A stretch of 64,000 nucleotides of DNA from DATEPR01 sp036491115 (lineage in GTDB: Bacteria; Actinomycetota; Actinomycetes; Mycobacteriales; Pseudonocardiaceae). The notes beneath the pieces are model-generated. The model did no database searches. It saw nothing but the letters and a program-made list of their open reading frames with translations, and was not told the origin of the DNA. The translations under genes were made by a program, and so were the position numbers. The stretch lies in NCBI GenBank assembly GCA_036491115.1, contig DASXCQ010000047.1:1-64000 (forward strand). Reading direction: 5' to 3'. This document shows positions 25,931 to 33,335 of the stretch, in pieces; the stretch's first letter is position 1, and every line of letters starts with the position of its first letter.

Positions 25931-27648
25931 CCGCGACCGAGAAGGACCCCATGACCGCCACGGAACAGACCGATCGGTTCCCGGCAGAGCCCGAGCGGCT
26001 CGGTAACGGCAGTGCCATCCGGGCAGCGGCGCAACGCGACGACGCGACCCGCTACCTGTGCGCGGCGGCCCACATCGACCGGACGTTCGCCGATCTGGCG
26101 ATCCGCGAGTTCCTCACCGAACCGCTGCGCGCGACCCCGCCGTCCCCGGCCGTCGACGCCGCGGCCGTGCTGCGCGAGGCGGGCGCCGCCCGGCGCAGGA
26201 GGATGTTGCGCGACTGGGTGCTGCTGGGGATCCTGTTGCTGCTCCTGATCACCCGGTTCACCGTCGCGCTGGCGTGGTTCCTGTTCGGCTTCGGCATGGC
26301 CATCGCGCGGGTGGCCCGGGCCGGCCGGCCGGCCCGGTTGGAGCGTGTTGCCCGGTCCCGGATCTGGTTCCGGCGGACGCTGTGGGTGGTCGCCGTCGTA
26401 TTGATGCTCGCCGGGCTGGCGGTGCTGGCCGGGAACCTGGCGCTCACCGGGGTCGTCGCGGCAGTGCCGGGGTTGGGCGCGCTCCCGTCGTCGGTCGGGT
26501 TCGACCCGTTCGGCGTCGCGCTTTCGCTGCTCGCGCTGGCCGTGCTCGTGCTGGACCAGTACGCCGTGTCGTACCTGCTGACCCGCAGCTTCCGCCGGGG
26601 CATGTTCACGGCGCACCCCGGTGTCGACACATGGCCGGGCGAGCGCTGGGTACGGGGCATGGGACACCGGCGTTACCAGCGGCGGTTGGAGCGGATCGCG
26701 CGGGCCACGGCGGAGGACAACCTGACCGCCTACCGCGACTACGACCCGTTCGTCGGCGCCGGCGCCCAAGGTGAGCCACTGCGCGAGCCGATCCAGTTGC
26801 AGGCCGAGAAAGCCGCCGGCGACACTCAACGCACGGAACCGTTCACGCTGGCCGAGCTCTACGACCACGTCACCGAACAGCTGCTCGCGCTGCGCGAGGC
26901 GCCGTCGCTGGCGCCGAGCGCGCGGCTGGCCGAGTTGAGCGTGCACAGTCAGGTGGTCGTGCCGGTCGGTGAACTGTTGCAGAACCTCGGCGACCCGGCG
27001 ACGCGGGTGGTGCTGCCCAGCCTGGAGGAACCGCCCAGCCAGACGGTCCCGCCGGACGTCATCGCCGACGTGACCGAGCGGTCGCTGGAGTGGATGCGCT
27101 ATTACCGGTGCTTCCGGGTGGAGACGTGGAGCAGGGACGTCACCGTGTCGATGTACCTCCACTTCGGCGTCAGCGAACGGATGCTGTACTTCGAGTGGAT
27201 TCCCTATGTGCTGTACCCGATCGCGGACAGCTACCGGGTCGTCGACCGCAAGCCGCTGGAGCCGCTCGGCCCGCTGCGTGACGCGATGATCGAATGGATG
27301 CGGCTGCCCGGTTCGCTGCCGCCCAGGATCGGCCCGCTGTTCCGCCGGATCCGGCCGATCGCGCCGGGCAGGGGTGTGGTGCTGGCGGCGCAGTACGGCA
27401 GCAGCTACAGCCTGCGCGAGCTGGCCGCGGCCGGCGAACCGCAGAACTACTTCCAGGACGCGGACATCACGCGCTACGTGCAACTGCTGACCGGCAGGAC
27501 GTGGCGGGCGATCGGTGAGTTCCTGGAGCAGCACGGCATCGAGGTCACCGACTTCATGAGTCAGGCGGCGGCCATCGGCGACCAGTACACGTTCAACGGG
27601 CCGGTGTACACGACGTCGGTCGGCAGCAACAATCGGGTGCAGGGCTGA
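25927..27648 (+). CDS. Multi-pass membrane protein ending in an amyloid-like signalling motif
   Basis: 573 residues. A helical N-terminal part (1-95) precedes three hydrophobic segments (about 97-125, 148-172 and 190-215), then about 340 soluble residues of unknown fold. The last 20 residues, beginning YTFNGPVYTTSVG and including SNNRV, closely match the N-terminus of the TIR protein encoded 2 bp downstream (12 identities over about 18 aligned positions). In bacterial amyloid-signalling pairs, a receptor and an adjacent effector share such a motif and nucleate one another. I infer that this is the receptor or scaffold. The large domain belongs to no family I recognise. Confidence 0.6.
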   Translation: MTATEKDPMTATEQTDRFPAEPERLGNGSAIRAAAQRDDATRYLCAAAHIDRTFADLAIREFLTEPLRATPPSPAVDAAAVLREAGAARRRRMLRDWVLLGILLLLLITRFTVALAWFLFGFGMAIARVARAGRPARLERVARSRIWFRRTLWVVAVVLMLAGLAVLAGNLALTGVVAAVPGLGALPSSVGFDPFGVALSLLALAVLVLDQYAVSYLLTRSFRRGMFTAHPGVDTWPGERWVRGMGHRRYQRRLERIARATAEDNLTAYRDYDPFVGAGAQGEPLREPIQLQAEKAAGDTQRTEPFTLAELYDHVTEQLLALREAPSLAPSARLAELSVHSQVVVPVGELLQNLGDPATRVVLPSLEEPPSQTVPPDVIADVTERSLEWMRYYRCFRVETWSRDVTVSMYLHFGVSERMLYFEWIPYVLYPIADSYRVVDRKPLEPLGPLRDAMIEWMRLPGSLPPRIGPLFRRIRPIAPGRGVVLAAQYGSSYSLRELAAAGEPQNYFQDADITRYVQLLTGRTWRAIGEFLEQHGIEVTDFMSQAAAIGDQYTFNGPVYTTSVGSNNRVQG

Positions 27649-27713
27649 TCATGGCGGAGTACACGTTCAACGGACCGGTCGAGGCCACCTCCATCGGCGA
27701 CCACAACACGATC
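27586..27713 (+). repeat. Duplicated YTFNGPV-type motif across the membrane-protein/TIR gene junction
   Basis: Two copies of a roughly 20-codon element in the same frame sense: codons 27586-27645 (end of the membrane protein) and codons 27660-27713 (start of the TIR protein). Both encode YTFNGPV, then TS[V/I]G, then an Asn two residues later and a hydrophobic residue. The DNA is nearly identical over the first 20 bases. The pattern hydrophobic-G-x-x-N recalls RHIM-like bacterial amyloid motifs. Confidence 0.65.
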
Positions 27714-28214
27714 GACGCCGGCGGCACGCGCCGCCGGCCGCGGCCGGCACCGGAGCCGATCCCGCTGCGACCGGAGGCGGGCGAGGAGTACGACCTCGCG
27801 TTCTCGTTCGCCAGCTCGGACCGCGACTACGTCGAGGAGACGAAGATCGCGTGCGAGGAGCTGGGCCTGCGGGTGCGGTACGACAAGGATCTGGTCAACG
27901 AGATGTGGGGCGAGAACTTCCTCACCGCACAGCGTCGGGTCTACCGCACCCGCGCGCGTTTCGTCGTGGCGTTCATCTCGGCGGAGTACTTCCGCCGCCC
28001 GGTGGCGACGGACGAGTTCCTCGCCGCGATGTGGACGGACGTCGCGCAGGGCGGCGGGTACATCCTGCCCGTGCTCATCGGTGACGTGGACGTCCCGGCC
28101 GACCTCCTGCACCCGCATGTCGGCCACCTGCGGGCGGAGGACTACGAGCCCGACGAACTGGCCCACGAGATGCTGCGCAAGGTCCGCCGGGCCAAGCAGT
28201 CCTCAGCGTCCTAG
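27651..28214 (+). CDS. TIR-domain protein with N-terminal amyloid-like motif
   Basis: 187 residues. Residues 4-21 are the motif shared with the upstream membrane protein. Residues about 46-150 form a TIR domain: EEYDLAFSFASSDRDYVEE (first strand and loop), YDKDLVNEMWGENF, RARFVVAFISAEYF and GYILPVLIGDVDVP. Glu122 in VATDEFLAAM sits where bacterial TIR NADases have their catalytic Glu. TIR domains of this kind cleave NAD+ or make cyclic-ADP-ribose-type signals, often to halt growth during phage infection. It probably acts as the effector of the operon. Its 3' end overlaps the convergent HxlR gene by 4 bp. Confidence 0.85.
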   Translation: MAEYTFNGPVEATSIGDHNTIDAGGTRRRPRPAPEPIPLRPEAGEEYDLAFSFASSDRDYVEETKIACEELGLRVRYDKDLVNEMWGENFLTAQRRVYRTRARFVVAFISAEYFRRPVATDEFLAAMWTDVAQGGGYILPVLIGDVDVPADLLHPHVGHLRAEDYEPDELAHEMLRKVRRAKQSSAS

Positions 28215-28651
28215 GCGGCCGGGACCGTGGCGACCCCGGCCAGTGGGACCTCCCGGCCGCGGTCGTCGACGAAGGCGACGTGCACCGGCCGGTCCGTGCC
28301 GCGCACCCGCGCCACCATGCTGGGGCCCTCCGGGCGCGGCAGGTGCCGGTCGCCCCACTGCATCAGGGCGCCCAGGGCGACGCGGAGTTCCTCGCCGGCC
28401 GGGGTGAGCAGGTAGGCGTAGCGGGTTCGGGCACCGGGCTCCTGGTACGGCTCGCGGGTCAGCACGCCGTACTCGACCAGCGTCGCCAGCCGGTCGGTCA
28501 GCACGTCGGGGGCGACGGAGAGCCGGTCGCGGAACTCGGCGAACCGGGTCGCCCCGAGCAGCGCCTCCCGCAGGATGAGGAACGCCCACCGCTCGCCGAG
28601 CACGCCGAGGCTGCGGGCGATCGAGCAGACCGGGTCGAGGGTTTTGGGCAT
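28211..28651 (-). CDS. HxlR-family transcriptional regulator
   Basis: 146 residues. A winged-helix HxlR domain occupies residues about 8-95 (CSIARSLGVLGERWAFLILREALLGATRFAEFRDRL, then LVEYGVLTREPYQEPGARTRYAYLLTPAGEEL). A C-terminal tail with a small beta domain follows, as in the longer actinobacterial members. HxlR proteins respond to electrophiles, quinones or oxidants. It is divergent from the SDR at 28728, which is probably its target; candidate operator repeats lie between them. Confidence 0.92.
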   Translation of the reverse strand: MPKTLDPVCSIARSLGVLGERWAFLILREALLGATRFAEFRDRLSVAPDVLTDRLATLVEYGVLTREPYQEPGARTRYAYLLTPAGEELRVALGALMQWGDRHLPRPEGPSMVARVRGTDRPVHVAFVDDRGREVPLAGVATVPAA

Positions 28652-28663
28652 GCCGCCAGCGTA

Positions 28664-28720
28664 CTCCTGAGTTGTTATTTCCTACTCAGCGATGCTAAGT
28701 TGGAAAAACCTACTCAGGAG
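28664..28720. promoter_or_regulatory. Candidate HxlR operator repeats
   Basis: The gap between the HxlR gene and the SDR gene holds an inverted repeat CTCCTGAGT (28664-28672) and ACTCAGGAG (28712-28720), plus a further CCTACTCAG copy at 28681-28689 that repeats at 28709-28717. The downstream element also overlaps the SDR Shine-Dalgarno sequence. Repeated ACTCAG half-sites between divergent genes suit a dimeric HxlR repressor controlling both. Confidence 0.6.
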
Positions 28721-28727
28721 GTCAGCG

Positions 28728-29426
28728 ATGCAGATCGACGGCAAGACCGCACTCGTCACCGGAGCCAACCGTGGGCTCGGCCGACACCTCGCCGAACAAC
28801 TCCGCGACCGGGGCGCCACCGTGTACGCGGCCGCCCGCAACCCCGACTCGGTCGCCCTGCCGGGCGTCACACCCGTCGCGCTGGACATCACCGACCCGGC
28901 ATCGGTCGCCGCCGCGGTCGCCGCCACCAGCGGGGTCTCGATCCTGGTCAACAACGCCGGTTCGTCGGCGAAGGCGTCCCTGCTCACCGGTGACATCGCC
29001 GACGTCCGGCTGGAGATGGACACCCACTACTTCGGCACCCTGAACGTCGTCCGGGCGTTCGCCCCGCGCCTGGCGGAGCAGCCGGAGAGTGCCGTCCTGA
29101 ACATCCTGTCCGTCCTGTCCTGGTTCAGCTCCCCCGGCACCGGCGCCTACTGCGCCGCCAAGTCGGCCGAGTGGTCACTGACCAACGCCCTCCGCCTGGA
29201 GCTGGCGCCACAGGGCACCAAGGTCAGCGCACTGCACGTCGGCTACATGGACACGGACATGGCCCGCCACGTCGACGCCCCCAAGTCCGACCCGGCCGTG
29301 ATCGCGAAGATCGCGCTCGACGGCATCCAGGCCGGCGACACCGAGATCCTCGGCGACGACCTCAGCCGGCAGGTCCAGGCCGGCCTCGCCGGAGGTGTCG
29401 CCGGGCTGTACCCGGCAGTGGCATGA
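28728..29426 (+). CDS. Short-chain dehydrogenase/reductase
   Basis: 232-residue SDR. TGANRGLGRHLAEQL is the cofactor motif, VNNAG is present, and the catalytic YCAAK lies in GTGAYCAAKSAEW. It lacks the long C-terminus of classical SDRs, ending GVAGLYPAVA. The ATG at 28728 follows CAGGAGG. Regulated HxlR-SDR pairs are common in actinomycetes and often handle reactive carbonyls, so that is the likely theme here. Substrate unknown. Confidence 0.88.
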   Translation: MQIDGKTALVTGANRGLGRHLAEQLRDRGATVYAAARNPDSVALPGVTPVALDITDPASVAAAVAATSGVSILVNNAGSSAKASLLTGDIADVRLEMDTHYFGTLNVVRAFAPRLAEQPESAVLNILSVLSWFSSPGTGAYCAAKSAEWSLTNALRLELAPQGTKVSALHVGYMDTDMARHVDAPKSDPAVIAKIALDGIQAGDTEILGDDLSRQVQAGLAGGVAGLYPAVA

Positions 29427-29479
29427 CACAAGGTCGCGTGCGGTCGACCGGTATGACGCCACGGCCTGGACAACCAGGA

Positions 29480-30463
29480 CTACGCACCGTGACCAGGCCG
29501 GCGCCACCCTCGGAAGGTCGCGCGGTAGGCGCTCGGGGTCACCCCGAGCGCCGCATCCAGATGCTGGCGCAGGGACACGGCGGTGCCGAGCCCGGCGTGC
29601 CGGGCGACGCTGTCCACCGGCAGGTCGGTGTCCTCCAGCAGTTCGCGGGCGCGGTCCAGGCGTTGCGCGATCAGCCAGTGTGCCGGTGAGACACCCACCT
29701 CGTCGCGGAACCGCCGGGTGAAGGTGCGGACGCTCACCATGGAGCGTTCGGCCAACTCGGACAGGGTGATCGTCCGATCGAGATGGCGCAGCGCCCATGC
29801 CCGTGCTGGGCCGGTGGACGAGCCCGCCGTGTCGGCGACCGGCTGCCGGATGTACTGGGCCTGCCCGCCGGGCCGGTGCGGCGGCACGACCGTGGCGCGA
29901 GCGACCTCGTTGGCCACCACGGCTCCGTGGTCGGTGCGGATCATGTGCAGGCACAGGTCGATGCCCGCCGCCTCGCCCGCCGATGTGAGCACGGTGCCGC
30001 CGTCGACGTAGAGGACATCGGCGTCGAGCTCGACCCTCGGGTACAGCAGGCGGAACCGGTCGGCGGACTGCCAGTGCGTCGTGGCCCGAGCGCCGTCCAA
30101 CAGGCCGGCGGCGGCCAGGACGAACGCGCCGGTGCAGATCGACGCGATCCGGGTGCCTGGCCGGACCTTGGCCAGCGCGTCGGCCAGTCCGGCGGGCAGT
30201 CGCCCTTCGGTGATCGTCTCGTCGTCCTCGTGGGCAGCCGGAATGATGACGGTGTCCGCGCCGGCCAGGACTCCGTGGTCGGCCGCGACGTGCACGGTGA
30301 AGTCGGCGTCGGTGCGCACCGCGCCGACTTCGACGGCACAGGTCACGACCTCGTAGAGCGGAATGCCCTCGCGGGAGCGGGCCCTGCGGAACAGCTGGTG
30401 CACGATGCCCAGTTCCAGGGGCAGTACACCGTGCCGGACCAGGACCGCCACTCGATGAGCCAT
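29480..30463 (-). CDS. GlxA/FtrA-family AraC transcriptional regulator
   Basis: 327 residues. The N-terminal DJ-1/PfpI-like domain (residues 1-190) contains ASICTGAFVLAAAGLLDG with the family Cys. The C-terminal AraC domain carries TLSELAERSMVSVRTFTRRFRDEVGVSPAHWL and SVARHAGLGTAVSLRQHL. GlxA-type activators usually control a nearby oxidoreductase or amidase gene. Here the divergent flavodoxin-like oxidoreductase at 30535 is the likely target. Confidence 0.9.
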   Translation of the reverse strand: MAHRVAVLVRHGVLPLELGIVHQLFRRARSREGIPLYEVVTCAVEVGAVRTDADFTVHVAADHGVLAGADTVIIPAAHEDDETITEGRLPAGLADALAKVRPGTRIASICTGAFVLAAAGLLDGARATTHWQSADRFRLLYPRVELDADVLYVDGGTVLTSAGEAAGIDLCLHMIRTDHGAVVANEVARATVVPPHRPGGQAQYIRQPVADTAGSSTGPARAWALRHLDRTITLSELAERSMVSVRTFTRRFRDEVGVSPAHWLIAQRLDRARELLEDTDLPVDSVARHAGLGTAVSLRQHLDAALGVTPSAYRATFRGWRRPGHGA

Positions 30464-30534
30464 GGCCCGAATCTTATCAAGGGTGGCTGTCCGGCCACTC
30501 GTCGTGGCCCGGCGCCGCTCCTACCGTCGGTCGT

Positions 30535-31311
30535 ATGCACATCCTGTGGGTCTTCGCCCAGCCGGAACCGACGTCGTTGAACGCACGCCTGCGCGACGCG
30601 GGACTCGCCCAGGCCCGCGAACTCGGCCACGAGGTGGTGCTGTCCGACCTGTACGCGATGAAGTGGAAGGCCACGGTGGACGGCGACGACTTCACCGACG
30701 GGTGCGGGCCGATCACCGCCGCGTCACAGCACGCGTATCACCACGGCACGCTGTCCGCCGACATCCGCGCCGAACAGTCCAAGTTGGACCGGGCCGACGC
30801 GGTCGTGTTCCAGTTCCCGCTGTGGTGGTACGGCATGCCGGCGATTCTCAAGGGCTGGTTCGACCGGGTGTTCGTCAAGGGCTACGCCTACGGGGTGCGG
30901 GACGCGCACGGGAGCACCCGGCGCTACGGCGCGGGCAACCTCGCCGGCAAGCGGGCCATGGTCATCACCACCACCGGCAGTGCCGAGGCCGCGCTGGGCC
31001 CGCGCGGCATCAACGGCCATCTGGACGAGATCCTGTTCCCGCTGCTGCACGGCACCCTCTGGTACACCGGCATGTCGGTCCTGCCACCGGTCGCGATCCA
31101 CGGCGCCGATCACGTCGACGACGACGCGTACCGGCAGGCTGCCGATCTGGTGCGCGGGCGGGTGGCCACGCTCGACCGCGCCGAACCGATCCGGTACCGG
31201 ACCCAGGCGGGCGGCGACTACGACGATGATTTCGTCCTGCGTCCGTGGGTGGCACCCGGCGCCGGTGGACTGGCCGCGCACCGGGTCGACGGCGTCAGTG
31301 GCTCTGGTTGA
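30535..31311 (+). CDS. NAD(P)H:quinone oxidoreductase-like flavoprotein (flavodoxin_2 fold)
   Basis: 258 residues of the KefF/MdaB/NQO1-like family. MHILWVFAQPEPTSLNARLRD is the FMN/FAD phosphate-binding region, FQFPLWWYGMPAILKGWFDRVFVKGYAYG the family signature, and TTTGSAEAALGPRGING the second flavin-contact loop. It probably carries out two-electron reduction of quinones or azo compounds, which would fit control by the neighbouring redox-type regulator. The last 17 bp overlap the convergent VOC gene. Confidence 0.88.
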   Translation: MHILWVFAQPEPTSLNARLRDAGLAQARELGHEVVLSDLYAMKWKATVDGDDFTDGCGPITAASQHAYHHGTLSADIRAEQSKLDRADAVVFQFPLWWYGMPAILKGWFDRVFVKGYAYGVRDAHGSTRRYGAGNLAGKRAMVITTTGSAEAALGPRGINGHLDEILFPLLHGTLWYTGMSVLPPVAIHGADHVDDDAYRQAADLVRGRVATLDRAEPIRYRTQAGGDYDDDFVLRPWVAPGAGGLAAHRVDGVSGSG

Positions 31312-31705
31312 TCCGGATCAGGTTGCCGGCGGGGTCGCGGAAGGCGCAGTCGCGGATGCCGTAGGGCTGCTCGGCCGGTTCCTGTACGACGTCGGCACCG
31401 CATGCTTCCATCTTGGCGAAGGTGCCGTCCAGGTCGTCGGTGGCCAGGGTCATGATGCCGTAGGTGCCCTTGGCCATCATCTCGGTGATGGTGCGGCGTT
31501 CGTCGTCGGTGATGCCGGGGTCGGCGCCCGGCGGGTACAGCACGATGGACGTTCCGGGCTGGTTGGGCGGACCGACGGTGATCCAGCGCAGTCCGTTGTA
31601 GCCGACGTCGTTGCGGACCTCGAAACCGAGGATGTCCCGATAGAACGCCAGCGCGGCATCCGGGTCGTCCTGCGGGAGAAAAGTGCCGTGAATGGTGATG
31701 TCCAT
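31295..31705 (-). CDS. VOC-superfamily glyoxalase-like protein
   Basis: 136 residues of the vicinal oxygen chelate fold, with DDPDAALAFYRDILGFEVRNDVG at the start and CAFRDPAGNLIRINQ at the end. YGIMTLATDDLDGTFAKMEACGADV forms the second half. It lies 10 bp downstream of an AraC gene on the same strand, a common actinobacterial pair in which the regulator controls the VOC gene. The ATG at 31705 has AGGGTGA upstream; GTG at 31714 is also in frame. Confidence 0.85.
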   Translation of the reverse strand: MDITIHGTFLPQDDPDAALAFYRDILGFEVRNDVGYNGLRWITVGPPNQPGTSIVLYPPGADPGITDDERRTITEMMAKGTYGIMTLATDDLDGTFAKMEACGADVVQEPAEQPYGIRDCAFRDPAGNLIRINQSH

Positions 31706-31715
31706 GGCGGTCACC

Positions 31716-32159
31716 CTAAGTGCGGCTCGGTGACCGCGCTTCTCGATTCCTGACCGGTCGCGTCACCTGCTTGACAACGCATGCCGGCATCCCCGCCGTG
31801 GCGAGCGCGGCCTGCCGCCGGTACTCGCTGGGCGGCACGCCGACCAGTTCGGTGAAGCGGGTACTGAAGGTGCCCAGTGACGAGCAGCCGACCGTGAAGC
31901 AGACGTCGGTCACGCTCAGGTCGCCCCGCCGCAGCAGCGCCATCGCGCGCTCGATGCGCCGTGTCATCAGGTATCCGTACGGCGCCTCACCGTAGGCGAG
32001 TTTGAACTCGCGGCTGAGGTGGCCCGCCGACATGTGCGCGCCCCGGGCGAGTGCCTCGACGTCCAGCGGCTGCGCGTACTCCCGGTCGATCCGGTCCCGG
32101 ACCCGACGCAGCCGCGCGAGGTCGCGCAGGTGCTGTGTCTCGTCAGCTTTCCCGGTCAC
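31716..32159 (-). CDS. AraC-family regulator (DNA-binding domain only)
   Basis: About 147 residues, almost entirely the AraC DNA-binding domain: PLDVEALARGAHMSAGHLSREFKLAYGEAPYGYLMTRR is the first helix-turn-helix and LSVTDVCFTVGCSSLGTFSTRFTELVGVPPSEYR the second. No sensor domain is present. The GTG at 32159 is chosen because upstream residues are unlike the family. It is co-directional with the VOC gene that follows and probably controls it. Confidence 0.85.
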   Translation of the reverse strand: MTGKADETQHLRDLARLRRVRDRIDREYAQPLDVEALARGAHMSAGHLSREFKLAYGEAPYGYLMTRRIERAMALLRRGDLSVTDVCFTVGCSSLGTFSTRFTELVGVPPSEYRRQAALATAGMPACVVKQVTRPVRNREARSPSRT

Positions 32160-32166
32160 GGCGAAA

Positions 32167-32430
32167 TCATACGTGGTGCCGGAGTCGCCCGGCCAGAAAC
32201 GAACCGGCAGTGGCGAAGGACCGCCGGTCGGCCAGTGGTTCGGGCGCCACACCCGGCATCGGCGGCGCGCCCTCGTGGGTGAAGCCGTGCATGGCGTTGC
32301 CCACCAGCAGGGCGGATCGTCGCGGGGCCAGGACACTGGCCATGATCATGCCCCGAACAATAGCGGCCGTTTTGTTCATATCAGCACGGAATAGCATTTT
32401 CGGAAAGCCTTCAGGCGTATCAATCAACAT
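32167..32430 (-). CDS. Small hypothetical protein coupled to HTH gene
   Basis: 87 residues starting MLIDTPEGFPKMLFRADMNK. Its ATG overlaps the stop codon of the upstream HTH gene (TAATG), suggesting translational coupling. The middle is moderately hydrophobic (IVRGMIMASVLAPRRSALLVGNAMHGF). The first 80 bases are clearly lower in GC than their surroundings, which may mark recent acquisition. I do not recognise a family. It lies directly upstream of the AraC-VOC pair on the same strand, with only 7 bp between. Confidence 0.5.
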   Translation of the reverse strand: MLIDTPEGFPKMLFRADMNKTAAIVRGMIMASVLAPRRSALLVGNAMHGFTHEGAPPMPGVAPEPLADRRSFATAGSFLAGRLRHHV

Positions 32431-32654
32431 TACCGACCGACGGCGACCATCTTCTGGATCGCCTGTCGGGTCACGCCCAGTTCCCTGGCCAGATCGGCCT
32501 GCGAGAAGCCTTCGGCGATCAGCTCGTCCATCAGCTCTCGCCGTTGGCGGGCCAGCCGCACGGCGATCCGGTGATGTTCGAGAGCGGCGGTCCGGACGTC
32601 CTTCAACCGGGCCAGCAGTTCGACGTGTTCGGCGGATTCGAATTCTTTGCCCAT
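32430..32654 (-). CDS. Small helix-turn-helix DNA-binding protein
   Basis: 74 residues. A helical N-terminal part (EHVELLARLKDVRTAALEHHRIAVRLARQRRELMDELI) leads into a C-terminal helix-turn-helix (GFSQADLARELGVTRQAIQKM) of the resolvase/sigma-70-like HTH type. The ATG at 32654 begins about where transcription from a near-perfect promoter would start, suggesting a leaderless message. The promoter is embedded in a 16-bp palindrome that is probably its own operator. It overlaps the next gene by TAATG. Confidence 0.75.
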   Translation of the reverse strand: MGKEFESAEHVELLARLKDVRTAALEHHRIAVRLARQRRELMDELIAEGFSQADLARELGVTRQAIQKMVAVGR

Positions 32655-32660
32655 GCCACA

Positions 32661-32702
32661 AGTATGACAACCCCCTGTTGTCATGTCAACAGGGGGTTGT
32701 CA
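32661..32702 (-). promoter_or_regulatory. Palindromic operator containing a -35/-10 promoter for the HTH gene
   Basis: A perfect 16-bp inverted repeat (TGACAACCCCCTGTTG and complement; 32665-32680 and 32687-32702, 6-nt spacer). On the minus strand a consensus -35 TTGACA (32684-32689) is followed after exactly 17 bp by CATACT (32661-32666), and the ATG of the HTH gene lies 6 bases further, so the transcript would be leaderless. The palindrome overlaps the -35 and spacer and would let the HTH protein repress itself. It also lies just past the msrA stop and may terminate msrA. Confidence 0.6.
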
Positions 32703-32708
32703 GCGACG

Positions 32709-33230
32709 TCAGCCGGTCGCCGCGCGGTGCGGCAGCTTCCAGCCCGGACGCACGTAGTGGCACGTGTAGCCGTTCGGGTAGTGCTGGAGGTAGTCCTGGT
32801 GCTCCGGCTCGGCCTCCCAGAACGGACCGGCCGGCGTCACCTCGGTGACCACCTTGCCCGGCCACAGCCCGGACGCGTCGACGTCCGCGATCGTGTCCTC
32901 GGCAACGGCCTTCTGCCGGTCGTCGGCGTAGAAGATCGCCGACCGGTAGCTGGCGCCGACGTCGTTGCCCTGCCGGTCGCGGGTGCTCGGGTCGTGGATC
33001 TGGAAGAAGAACTCCAGCAGGTCGCGGTACGAGGTCTTGCCGGGGTCGAAGATGATCTCCAGGGCCTCCGCGTGGGTACCGTGGTTGCGGTACGTGGCGT
33101 TCGGCACGTCGCCACCGGTGTAACCGACCCTGGTCGACACCACGCCCGGCTGCCGGCGAACCAGCTCCTGGACACCCCAGAAGCAGCCGCCCGCGAGGAT
33201 CGCCTTCTCGTATTCCTGGTTGGTCGTCAT
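32709..33230 (-). CDS. msrA: Peptide-methionine (S)-S-oxide reductase MsrA
   Basis: 173 residues. MsrA reduces methionine-S-sulfoxide in proteins. The catalytic motif GGCFWG is at residues 14-19, with YTGGDVPNATYRNHGTHAEALEI and HDPSTRDRQGNDVGASYRSAIFY following, all characteristic. A downstream Cys in YTCHYVRPGW may serve as a resolving cysteine. The gene stands alone, ending at the palindrome that precedes the small HTH gene. Confidence 0.95.
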   Translation of the reverse strand: MTTNQEYEKAILAGGCFWGVQELVRRQPGVVSTRVGYTGGDVPNATYRNHGTHAEALEIIFDPGKTSYRDLLEFFFQIHDPSTRDRQGNDVGASYRSAIFYADDRQKAVAEDTIADVDASGLWPGKVVTEVTPAGPFWEAEPEHQDYLQHYPNGYTCHYVRPGWKLPHRAATG

Positions 33231-33335
33231 CCGTCCCTACCTGTGTCGAGGCCCCGTCCGGAGGCCGCGGCCGGCGCTTTCGCGCCACCCTCTGCAACGC
33301 GCGCCGGCCGCGATTTGGTCCCGACCGCGCTGCCG

